Shown here in pieces: positions 38,956 through 49,121 of a stretch of DNA of 64,000 bases; positions within the stretch are counted from its first letter, which is position 1, and each line of letters opens with the position of its first letter. The DNA is from Skeletonema tropicum. Lineage: Eukaryota > Bacillariophyta > Thalassiosirophyceae > Thalassiosirales > Thalassiosiraceae. The DNA is taken from positions 3,898,963 through 3,962,962 of the forward strand of contig CM074129.1 of assembly GCA_037178625.1 (NCBI GenBank). Direction: 5' to 3'. The notes beneath the pieces were generated by a model, which ran no database searches, was not told the DNA's origin, and saw only the letters and a list, made by a program, of their open reading frames with translations. The position numbers were made by a program, and so were the translations under genes.

Positions 38956-41655
38956 AGCACAGTCAGTATCTTTCTCACATGGCTCATTTTCCTCTTCTTC
39001 TTTCCCACCTTGACACACCCCTAAGATGCAAACACCACTCTTGCAAATCGAGTCTTCGAAGCAACTGTAGCTTTCTTCTCCAATGTTTGTGCAAACGGTT
39101 AAGCTGTCGGACCCACCAAGTACTGTCTCACTGCTCGGACAGCAAATGAAGTCAGAATTTGGATCTGACTCCAGTCGACCACAAGCACTATTCATACAAT
39201 CGTCATCATTTCCATTGCACGAAGAACCAACTAACTGTTTTGTGCACAGGCCATTAAAGTCACAAGATCCGGACCTGCAGACATTATCTTCACCAGCACA
39301 CGCTGATCTGGCTTGCCTCTCGGTACACACAGATTTGATACTCGAGTTGATCCATTCCCCTTTACCACTCGTACAGCAGACATACCCTGCATCAGAGGAA
39401 GCCTCCGAACGAGCACAGCTACCAGATTGACATTGGCCATCATTTCGGCACAAGCTTTCATTCTCAAACTTGTCCTTCTTGCAGAGATTGTCCATGCCAC
39501 ATACTCCAGAAGCACACACATCGTTGTCACCTGCACACGCTGCCCCAGCAGATCTACCGGTGCAAACATACCTAATACTTGAGTTGATATATTCCTCTTC
39601 ACCACTCGTACAACAAACTAAACCTGCGCTTTGTAGCGCCTCGGACCGAGCACAGCTACCAGATTGACATTGGGCATCATTTCGGCACAAGCTTTCATTC
39701 TCAAACTTGTCCTTCTTGCAGAGATTGTCCATACCACATACTCCAGAAGCACACACATCGTTGTCACCTGCACACGCTGCCCCAGCAGATCTACCGGTGC
39801 AAACATACCTAATACTTGAGTTGATATATTCCTCTTCACCACTCGTACAACAAACTAAACCTGCGCTTTGTAGCGCCTCGGACCGAGCACAGCTACCAGA
39901 TTGACATTGGGCATCATTTCGGCACAAGCTTTCATTCTCAAACTTGTCATTCTTGCAGAGATTGTCCATGCCACATACTCCAGAAACACACACATCGTTG
40001 TCACCTGCACACGCTGCCCCAGCAGATCTACCGGTGCAAACATGCCTAATGCTTGAGTCGATATATTCCTCTTACCACTCGTACAACAAACTAAACCTGC
40101 GCTTTGTAGCGCCTCGGACCGAGCACAGCTACCAGATTGACATTGGGCATCATTTCGGCACAAGCTTTCATTCTCAAACTTGTCATTCTTGCAGAGATTG
40201 TCCATGCCACATACTCCAGAAACACACACATCGTTGTCACCTGCACACGCTGCCCCAGCAGATCTACCGGTGCAAACATACCTAATACTTGAGTTGATAT
40301 ATTCCTCTTCACCACTCGTACAACAAACTAAACCTGCGCTTTGTAGCGCCTCGGACCGAGCACAGCTACCAGATTGACATTGGGCATCATTTCGGCACAA
40401 GCTTTCATTCTCAAACTTGTCATTCTTGCAGAGATTGTCCATGCCACATACTCCAGAAACACACACATCGTTGTCACCTGCACACGCTGCCCCAGCAGAT
40501 CTACCGGTGCAAACATGCCTAATGCTTGAGTCGATATATTCCTCTTTACCACTCGTACAACAAACTAAACCTGCGCTTTGTAGCGCCTCGGGCCGAGCAC
40601 AGCTACCAGATTGACATTGGGCATCATTTCGGCACAAGCTTTCATTCTCAAACTTGTCCTTCTTGCAGAGATTGTCCATGCCACATACTCCAGAAACACA
40701 CACATCGTTGTCACCTGCACACGCTGCCCCAGCAGATCTACCGGTGCAAACATACCTAATACTTGAGTTGATATATTCCTCTTCACCACTCGTACAACAA
40801 ACTAAACCTGCGCTTTGTAGCGCCTCGGACCGAGCACAGCTACCAGATTGACATTGACCATCATTTCGGCACAAGCTTTCATTCTCAAACTTGTCCTTCT
40901 TGCAGAGATTGTCCATACCACATACTCCAGAAACACACACATCGTTGTCACCTGCACACGCTGCCCCAGCAGATCTACCGGTGCAAACATACCTAATACT
41001 TGAGTTGATATATTCCTCTTTACCACTCGTACAACAAACTAAACCTGCGCTTTGTAGCGCCTCGGACCGAGCACAGCTACCAGATTGACATTGGCCATCA
41101 TTTCGGCACAAGCTTTCATTCTCAAACTTGTCATTCTTGCAGAGATTGTCCATGCCACATACTCCAGAAGCACACACATCGTTGTCACCTGCACACGCTG
41201 CCCCAGCAGATCTACCGGTGCAAACATACCTAATACTTGAGTTGATATATTCCTCTTTACCACTCGCACAACAAACTAAACCTGCGCTTTGTAGCGCCTC
41301 GAACCGAGCACAGCTACCAGATTGACATTGACCATCATTTCGGCACAAGCTTTCATTCTCAAACTTGTCATCCTTGCAGAGATTGTCCATGCCACATACT
41401 CCAGAAACACACACATCGTTGTCACCTGCACACGCTGCCCCAGCAGATCTACCGGTGCAAACATACCTAATACTTGAGTCGATATATTCACGAGAGCTAC
41501 AACAAACTAAACCTGCGCTTTGTAGCGCCTCGGACCGAGCACATACTCCACCGTTGCTTCCGCCTACAATCACTTGCCTGCGTGCATGCCACATCTGATG
41601 CGACTGTTGATGAAACAGATAGGAATAATGCTGCTGTGATAATGTTCCTGATCAT
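38683..41655 (-). CDS. Cys-rich repeat secreted/membrane protein, gene A (frameshifted)
   Basis: From ATG 41655 the product has a signal peptide (NIITAALFLSVSSTVASD) and the start ACTQASDC. Nine tandem units of 79 residues (237 bp) follow, each with CTGRSAGAACAGDNDVC, SGVCGMDNLC, ESLCRNDAQCQSGSCARSEA and AGLVCCTSG: about ten Cys per unit, reminiscent of dickkopf/disintegrin-like disulfide modules. A divergent last unit (FICCPSSETVLGGSDSL) and the cassette-encoded PTxSPT stalk with two helices end the protein. Two frame breaks are visible against gene B and sister units: an extra T near 41565 (GCCTACAATC versus GCCACAATC) and a missing base at 40071-40074 (TCCTCTTACC versus TCCTCTTTACC or TCCTCTTCACC). 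The role is unknown; cell-surface adhesion or recognition is a guess. Confidence 0.75.
39390..41520 (-). repeat. 237-bp tandem repeat array (9 units), gene A
   Basis: The CATGCCACATACTCCAGAA landmark recurs every 237 bp (near 39494, 39731, 39968, 40205, 40442, 40679, 40916, 41153, 41390). Units are highly similar, so the array is young or homogenised by conversion. Period 237 = 79 codons. Confidence 0.95.
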
Positions 41656-41857
41656 GTTTGGTTCTCCTTCTAAAATCAATTAGGAGTAATTCAGTAGGAT
41701 TGACTGTTGACTAATATGTTTGAACTGGCCCTTCATTATTATTTTTATGAGCGGTCAATCTCTTGGAGCACGACCCGTTCAGTTTTTTGCATGCAACCCA
41801 GTAGCCAGTGCAAAAAAATCATGCATGATAGAATAATGGATTTGAGTGGTGGATGCA
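41656..41857. other. 5' flank of gene A with fragment of NmrA-like gene 5' region
   Basis: At 41715-41775 the sequence TGTTTGAACTGGCCC...TTCATTA...TTTTTATGAG...CTCTTGGAGC closely matches 60558-60612, which spans the start codon of the NmrA-like gene. The stretch from about 41790 to 41857 aligns with the 5' flank of gene B (51893-51950). Confidence 0.6.
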
Positions 41858-41922
41858 GCAACAGAGCGAGTCAAAATCTAAAAGAGGAGGATTTAGATCT
41901 AAATAGCTCTGACTTCGAGAAT

Positions 41923-42038
41923 GAGGGTAAGAATCAGGGTAAGAATTTTCTTACCCTGCAGGGTAAAGAATTCTTACCCTGATTCTTACCCTGCAGGGTA
42001 AGAATTCTTACCCTGATTCTTACCCTGATTCTTACCCT
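41923..42038. repeat. Palindromic GGGTAAGAATCA array, left arm
   Basis: Alternating direct and inverted copies of AGGGTAAGAATC produce perfect palindromes such as GGGTAAGAATTCTTACCC and CCCTGCAGGG, able to form multiple hairpins. Confidence 0.92.
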
Positions 42039-43738
42039 GCAAATATTTTCCCCCTTGCCTCATCGCCAACTCTTGCCTCTTGCCTCTTGCCCCATCCACA
42101 TGACGATGATACTTATCCCTCTGCCTTGTTGCTATTTCTGACCTCTGGGACATGAACACAGTCTATTACTCGACAACCTGACACTATATGGTGACATTCG
42201 ATGAGGTGATTTCCGTTCAAACCGTCTAGAACTGTCGGCATGGGTCACCTACGCGGGCACTATGGTTACAGCGATTATCCAACGATGCAGTGGCACAACT
42301 AATGAGAATGGTGGGAATATTATAACAAAAGAGCGAGATGATGGTTCTAATACAACAATATAGTGGTGTTGATGGACATAGTGGCGTCTCGTCTCCGTGT
42401 GGTGCGGTTGAGGTGACAATCTGGTCATGAGTGGCTTGTGTCAGTTAATAATCACGTTGACGTCGTGGGAGGCATTACACCTTGAAGGGGGATGCTGACC
42501 AGAGGCTATTGCATGCAACAATATAATTTTGAAGTGGATATACTTTCAATGGACTGCCACTGCTGTTTTCTTCTGCTGGCACCCTTTCATCATCAATCTC
42601 AATACGTACTACGGCTTCAGTGGACACAAAAGCTTACAATAAATCTGAGATATTTATCGGGTGACTTCCTACTCAGCTTTAGTATCAGAGGCAACGTGAG
42701 TGTCGATAACTATGTCATCTCTTCGGAAGGATTCGGTAATTTCCATTGTTATCATCCTATTTGCGGCATTCTGTATTAGAGATGAAGCATCAACCAGGAT
42801 TGAATCTGCTATGAAGTAAGGTGACAAACAAACAACGAACAATACATGCAACCACCAGTAGACGGAATCATTTGGATCTAGGGTTGGCAAATGTTTCTTG
42901 AGAAGCACTGCACTGGAGGGTCCATGCGGCAACATTATCCAAGAAGGCTTGTCAGCTAGAAGAAAAGATAGTCTATTTGACGCAACCGTGATGCATGTAT
43001 GTGTCTGACCCATGCAACAATACACATTAAAATGAGAAATAACACACATAATATAAAGAGATTAATAATCCTTATATTCATAATAACATTATCTTAGACG
43101 CAACCTACACACAAGCACTCGCCTTGTCTTCTACAGAGATTACAGAAGTTGATTGTTAATTCAAGGCTGCAACACTGGAAAATAAACAGCGCGACGGCTT
43201 GCTCTTGAGATATAATGTGGACTCTAGTTCATATATTAATAGTTTAGGAGAGTAATTGCAATAAAATGTGTTGCTGTGTATATTACTACCATCCTAATGA
43301 GATGCTATGTCCGCACACGAATCTGTTCACAAAACACCCGCAAGACATCGCCTAAGTGGATCAAAATCAGATACCATGGCGTTATGAACTCCCCTACCAG
43401 CCATCTATATTAATATGGTACTGAGAGTACTACGGGGGCCTTGTGGAACGATTATTGCGTTTCCTCGTCGACGTTATTTGACACCTGCAGCAAAATAGAC
43501 CAAAAATCGATGCGTTAGATATAGCCGCCGATACGTCTGCAGGCTCTCAAATTCATGACTTGCCGAGTAAATCAACATTTTCTACGTCAAAAACTGATCT
43601 AGATCATAGCTTTACAATGCGTTGGAGTCCTAATTGATTGTGCTATGGCATAGCGGCCCACCATGATGGCTGTGATGCTGCTGTGATGGGTTGAAATGTT
43701 TTTGGAAAAGTTGGCGATGAAATATTTTACCCTGACAG

Positions 43739-43842
43739 AGAGGGTAAGAATCAGGGTAAGAATCAGGGTAAGAATTCTTACCCTGATTCTTACCCTGCAG
43801 GGTAAGAATTCTTACCCTGATTCTTACCCTAATTCTTACCCT
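43739..43842. repeat. Palindromic GGGTAAGAATCA array, right arm
   Basis: Same building blocks as the left arm in inverted overall order, including GGGTAAGAATTCTTACCC twice. Confidence 0.92.
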
Positions 43843-44002
43843 TTCTCGTAGTCATCGCCAATTAGATCTAAATCTAATATTTTAGATTTTGACTCACTCT
43901 GTTGCAGGTAGAGCGGCATCAACGTTTTTTCCCAGGCAAGATCCTGGATAAGTACTGCATGTAACCTTGTTAGAAGTCGTGAATAAAGTAGGTTTGGCGA
44001 AT

Positions 44003-44140
44003 AGTCCAGTATCCATTAGTATCCAGTATCCAGTATCCATTCAGTATCCAGTATCAAATATCCAGTATCCAGTATTTAGTATCCAGTAACTAGAGTATCC
44101 ATTCAGTATCCATTCAGTATCCAGTATCCGTTTAGTATCC
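44003..44140. repeat. AGTATCCATTC/AGTATCC simple tandem repeat
   Basis: About 138 bp of irregular tandem AGTATCC with 0-4 extra bases (CAGTATCCATT...). No coding potential. Confidence 0.92.
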
Positions 44141-44515
44141 ACAATCGCCAAAATGTACGTAGGTACCATAATCCTAGGTACTATACTAGTAAATCCAGGA
44201 TCAAGTTTCGGGAGAGATAGCTCCAGCCAGATATAAGTACTAGCTACTTATGGTAGCACCATCCTTATCACAAGGAGATTCACCCGCCACAGGCACCAAT
44301 CTCTAATCTGCCTCGAGCAGAAACTGGAAGACCAGCAGAGGGCCCCTCCCAAACTAATGTTATGGGCCATTCCCATATTATTTTTTCTTGCAACAGTCAA
44401 CACTTGGTATTTACCAAAGGCACTTGGATAATAGTGGCGGGGGTCACAAAGTCTTCAAGCTCTGCTTCCTCCCAACAATACAGCTTCCGATTCAAATCAA
44501 GGGTTTGGGCAGCGG

Positions 44516-45528
44516 ATGAGAAACCCGGCCACTACTGATGCATCTCCATTATGTACAGAAGAACAGAGGCACAAGATTGCCCATCAGTTGTTGTTGATAG
44601 AGGACGAAGATATTAAAAATAGTGACATGTCGACATTGAGGTCAAAGTGGCGTAGGTTGCCATGGTTTAAATGTCCTAAGACCTCTTGGATTGATAACTT
44701 TTATTCGGAGGAGACTTTCAACAGCTCTGATTTTTTGGGAATCAGTGTGGGATGTAATAAAGGGCATGATGCCATTCGCACAGCAAGAATGGGCTTGTCT
44801 GATGCAACCATTGATGCTAACAAGTGGAGAGATGAATTTCAATCTGGTGACACACGGTGGACCAGGTCAGTATGTGACGCAATTAATGCTCCTCAGTTTG
44901 ATGTGATCTCCCCACAACGAAAAGGGGAGATGCATTGTATTGAACCAATGCCATCCACTTTTTCAGAGCTGCAACGTGTTGGTGAGAAGTTGGGCCTCAC
45001 AAGTAAAGGAGTTGTGTTCACCCATGCTGCCATTTCATCAACTAGTGGTGTTGTCAAATTTCCTGATTCCTCTGCAGGGACGGAGATTTGGGGTATAAAA
45101 GCTGCCAGTCTGAGACAGAGGAACCATGTGTTGAAGTTCCTATGTTTTCTCTTGAAGATTATGTTGCCGAATATGTGAATGGGAGTGGCCCTATCAACAT
45201 TTTACAGATAGACGTAGAAGGGTATGACTTTGATGTCTTGTTTGGTGCTGGTAATGTCCTTGATAGTACTCATTATCTTGAATTTGAATATCACATTAGA
45301 CCCAAATGGAAAAACCTACACATACAGGATGCAGTTCAACTTTTGGATGGCAAAGGTTTCACTTGCTACTGGGCAGGGGAAAACAGGCTCTGGCGAATAT
45401 CTGGATGTTACTTTGAACACTACAATTTCATTCATGGCTGGTCAAATGTTGCATGTGTGCACAGGTCACAGAAAATATTGTATGATAGAATGGAGAAGGT
45501 TTTTACCGATCTATTAGAAGAATGGTAG
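44516..45528 (+). CDS. FkbM-family methyltransferase-like protein, one frameshift
   Basis: The first frame (44516 to about 45085) has the SAM-binding entry FLGISVGCNKGHDAIRTA, then MHCIEPMPSTFSELQRVGEK. The second frame (about 45090-45528) continues with VPMFSLEDYV and the motif NILQIDVEGYDFDVLFGAG, then LEFEYHIRP and a typical C-terminus. Together they form one FkbM-type SAM-dependent methyltransferase of about 337 aa. The frame changes by one base in the interval 45070-45095 (around GATTTGGGGTATAAAA), where a G run is a likely spot. The substrate cannot be predicted; algal members often modify sugars. No transmembrane segment or signal peptide is clear. Confidence 0.75.
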
Positions 45529-45914
45529 GAATAGGATTGTACTAAGTAAGCAATATGTCAAAAACTTGATGCTCAGGAAAGTATATAATGAGTATCAGGC
45601 GGAAATCCCTTGTGGATAAGTATAGCCGTGGTAGGAATTCTTAGCTTATTCGTACGTGCTCGATGTTCGTTGAGGTTCCTGTGGATAGGTATACTTTGAT
45701 TGCTCCTCTACTCATCTCAGAGACGCAAAGTCCCCTGTTTCCCACGAGCCGATGTAAGGGTGTATGCGAAAGGATATTGCTGCGTTATGGATGTATATGT
45801 GTTGTATTGTATTCTTAGGCGGCGCCCATCATCCTGATCCCCTTCAGCCTCGGCTTGAACCGGCTCCACGGCACCCTCTGCCTCCTCATCATACTATGAA
45901 TCTCACCAATGCAT

Positions 45915-46250
45915 TCACGGCCCAGTTGGTGTGTTCATAATCCGATCAACCTTCTTTGGATTTCTGTTGTATTTTGATACGCACTCCCCCTTGCCTCGGC
46001 TATCAACAGCGTACAAGAATTTGAAAATAGGGGCGAGATCATCTGCCTTTATTCTCTTCGACGAAAAGCTGGTATTTGAGACTAGCTTCCTCAAATAATT
46101 CCAATTCTTAGTCTTCGCCGGCCCGCCCTCCTTCGCCTTCGCATCCTCCTCCTGCCTAACTTCTCGATCTGATTCTCGTGCTTTACGGATTTCATCAACG
46201 TTGTACATCATGCTCCCTAACACACGGAAGAGCCCAGATGCCCTTGTCAC
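45915..46250 (-). CDS. Hypothetical ORF, uncertain
   Basis: This minus-strand frame lacks an ATG at its start (first Met is the MMYNVDEIRKARE segment). It encodes a charged sequence with YNRNPKKVDRIMN near the end. No family recognised; it may be an exon or remnant of the mobile-element-like gene further right. Confidence 0.25.
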   Translation of the reverse strand: MTRASGLFRVLGSMMYNVDEIRKARESDREVRQEEDAKAKEGGPAKTKNWNYLRKLVSNTSFSSKRIKADDLAPIFKFLYAVDSRGKGECVSKYNRNPKKVDRIMNTPTGP

Positions 46251-47111
46251 GTTTCCTTCATCAACCGCATGTAGTCAAGAAAAGCATCGAATACTGGAAG
46301 ATCATGACTGTTGCAAACATATATTAGTAAAGATACACCTTTTCATCTACCCCTGATGTATTCTTTCGGAGTGGCGATGTACGAGTATTATTGACGACGA
46401 TATCCTTTGCAACGTAAGTGATAGGTGCACCCTCATTTCTCAACGTGCCTTCGTTGATTCAATATCTCTGCGGAAGTGGCTGCCTTGTTGTTTTCCTTTT
46501 TGGATACGATGCCGTAAATTGACCATAAATATTTATGAGATATGCGGTGAGCGGAAGACGGTGCAGATCAGGGTTGTTGTGTCGGAGCGGATGAAGGCAG
46601 TGAGATTGGTGAGATTGTATTAGCAGTGGTGGCAGCAATAGATGAGGTGCTGCCGCTTCTGCAATCTGCAAGTGTCATCCGTGGAGGCATGTCATGACAT
46701 TCATTTTCTAAAGATGCCTCGACGCTCTGAAAGCATACTGCGCTCCAACGCCACTTCTGCTTTAACCCTCTCTCACACAGCCCTCGTTCATATTCAAGAA
46801 ATCAGCACGCCCTTAGAGCCATCGCTGGGGCGAGGCTTGCTCCAAAACCTGGATGAACGCATTGAAACACCGATTCCCAACAATAATTTTGGGTGAGACG
46901 ATTATTCAAATTTAAATATCTATCAGCAAGACACAAAATAACACCGTATGTCCACACACCAAACAAACGGTATTAAAGAGTGCAACCTCTTATCTAGAGA
47001 GGGGCGGTAACAACCGGGTCTTGATTCCGTCGGTTGACGGCCCAATACTGGTGAGCAACACCATTGTTCGATCACTTATATATCACTTAGCGTAGATAAT
47101 GTCGCCTCTTG
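46251..47111. other. Intergenic, no gene recognised
   Basis: About 0.86 kb between the uncertain ORF and the TIR element. A plus-strand open frame at 46642-46896 has no supporting features. Confidence 0.4.
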
Positions 47112-48934
47112 AGGGCCCACGGTTTCCGATGCGCGGCCAATACTAGAAATTCTCGAATCAAAGAAATTTTAAATTTTTTTGATTGACACCCTGCTCGAGC
47201 ATTGTCTCTGCGAAACGATACAGCGTAGTAAAGTCTATAGAATGATTCATTATTTATATGTGTATTCCTATTTGATTCTGCCGTCGATAGCATCGTGTTC
47301 AGCTTGTATGCCCTCGTTGTGGCATTCTTGTATGTGAAGTCTCATCGATTCTTACCCAGCCAAACTTTCCGAGGGGAGCATTTTGGACAGACATGGAGCT
47401 TTGTGTCCATGGATTGCAGAGCCTCGGCCATCGCATCATCTTCATGTCCAAAGTCTTCTGGTATCCGCAGTAGATTGTTTTCGTTCATTGCTTTCTCGTC
47501 ATCATGTGGTGCTTTAGTGTAGTCCTCCTCCTCATCATCATCAATCGCCTCCTCTTCGCCGTCAACCCCCTCTTTGCTTTCCTCTCTGTTCTCTTCCTCT
47601 TCACGTGCCTTCCGTTGTTCCCTGGCAAGTTTGTATTTCTCCTTCGTTTCCTCTTTCATCCCCGTTGCAGCTAATAACTCTGAAATGCCTTTGCTCAATT
47701 GTGGATTGCACCGAAGGAGGAGTTTGTCAATCGTCATCTTCTTTTGGTTATCTCCACGAGAAGCTCCGAATAGGGTTTGGACATTGCTCATTTCCGCATG
47801 TGCGCTTTCGGTATTCTGTTCGTCTAATGCACCAATATTCTTCAGGTGAATCATGCCATACAAAAACAAAGAGAGACACTTGAGTGTTGATGGTAGGGAA
47901 AGTTTGTTATCATCTCCAAATGTACGCTTTGAAAAGTCAACCAAGTCAACGATTGCTCTTCTCAAGTTGTCACGGTTCTTCCGAAATCATTGGCATCCTG
48001 AATCCGGACGCTCATCAACTGCTTTTGGATAGTCGATACTTCAGATGCCATAGTCACCCCACGAGACGATTTTTTAGTAGTCGTCACGATTGCTAGTGAT
48101 GCATTGGTATTGGTGGGAAGATTACTCTCTACCGGCCCTTTTGTCTTTGCCGCATCCCTACTAATCTTTTTGGCTTCGATCTTCTCGTGCTCTTGCTTTC
48201 TTTTCTTTAGAAATTTTCCCATGCGATCCTTACTAAGAAACCATAATTCAGTGTCATCATTTATGTCAAATTTTTCAATCGGCGTGCCCCAATCGACGCT
48301 GATAATAATGGAGGCACCCGTCGATTGTGAGCAAGCGATCTGTTCCACTGTGCCATCGTCTCCGAGTCTGAGGTGTAAGAAATGACCTTCTTTATCCCCA
48401 AACATGTCCTCATATGGTATACACGTTTCCACCCGCAGTTTCGTTATAAAGGCTTCTTTCTTTTATCATGGTAATGTCAACGCCCCTCATATTGGATGAA
48501 TTCTCATTATATCCAGCAACCACGTTGCAAAGATCTTTAAGAGTATTGATGTCATGCCATGTCTCCATCACAGCGTCATTTCGTTGTACGATGAAAGCAA
48601 CTGCCTTCCGAAGTGTCGCTAACGCAGCTGCAGTTTTGAACGATGTCATTATACTCTACATTAGGCACTATCAACTATGGGGCCGTCAAACGATGAGCTG
48701 GGATTGTGATTCATAGTGAGTAGTAGCATCATTTTGAGCCATCTTTGGCTTGCGGCCCCAAAGTGCTGATGTCGCCTAAGTACGTGCCCCGAAAAAGGGA
48801 CTTTATCGCTAACAACGCCCTTCTTATTTGGCGGCACAGGGTGTCAAACGATGATTATTTTTAAACGCGCCAAAAATCACACCCTGTTTAGTATTGGCCG
48901 CATTCGGCCCCTTTCGGAGACCGTGGGCCGGCCC
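47112..48934. mobile_element. Putative TIR DNA transposon with decayed ORF
   Basis: The left end GGGCCCACGGTTTCCGATGC...GCGGCCAATACTA (47112-47145) is repeated inverted at the right (reverse complement of 48890-48934: GGCCCACGGTCTCCGA...GCGGCCAATACTA). The interval holds a single minus-strand gene in pieces. No clear target duplication. Superfamily unknown. Confidence 0.6.
47342..48649 (-). pseudogene. ORF of the putative TIR element, unknown protein, two frameshifts
   Basis: Three consecutive frames continue one another: 48649 to about 48450 (MTSFKTAAALATLRKAV, an alternative name cannot be given), about 48450-47965 (VETCIPYEDMFGDKEGHFLH, VDWGTPIEKFDINDD), and about 47975-47342 (LRRAIVDLVDFSKRTFGDD, then an acidic stretch and a final CPKCSPRKVW). 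The first change lies in an A-rich run near 48455-48465 (AAAAGAAAGAAGCC on the minus strand), the second near 47985. The joined length would be about 430 aa with a C-terminal CxxC. No known transposase motif was recognised. Confidence 0.5.
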
Positions 48935-49121
48935 ACCAGACGTACTTTAAAATTTAGAATTTAAACCCACAAAAATAAATTTTATTAGGTTTAGAATGAC
49001 CCTGAGTAGCATCATAGATGCATTAACAGGCCTGATTACTCAACCTTCTTGTCCTCTATCACACAATACAAGCACTAAAATGCCTCATCAAGCAACAACA
49101 TAAAGCCATCTTCTTCTTTTC
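48935..49121. other. 3' flank of Cys-rich gene B
   Basis: Begins after the TIR element; from about 49085 it aligns with 37685-37711 beside gene A, marking the edge of the paralogous block. Confidence 0.5.

Larger units (their letters stand above)
41858..43905. mobile_element. Fold-back-type element with long inverted termini (about 2.05 kb)
   Basis: The ends are inverted repeats: GCAACAGAGCGAGTCAAAAT at the left and the reverse complement of ATTTTGACTCACTCTGTTGC at the right, followed on both sides by GATTTAGATCTAA and then arrays of GGGTAAGAATCA units. The middle (42040-43740) shows no transposase. A minus-strand frame at 42669-43049 contains hydrophobic sequence and could be captured host DNA. 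The homologous flank of gene B lacks the element, so B is an approximate empty site. Flanking 9-10-mers (GTGGATGCA, AGGTAGAGC) are only partly alike, so a target duplication is not proven. Confidence 0.75.

Noticed and set aside
39390..41520. CRISPR-like regular repeats
   Set aside because: The 237-bp period encodes a continuous Cys-rich protein repeat with no spacer/repeat alternation; eukaryotic gene.
42669..43049. 126-codon minus-strand frame in the fold-back element
   Set aside because: Hydrophobic stretches but no family and no other support; mentioned only as possible captured DNA.
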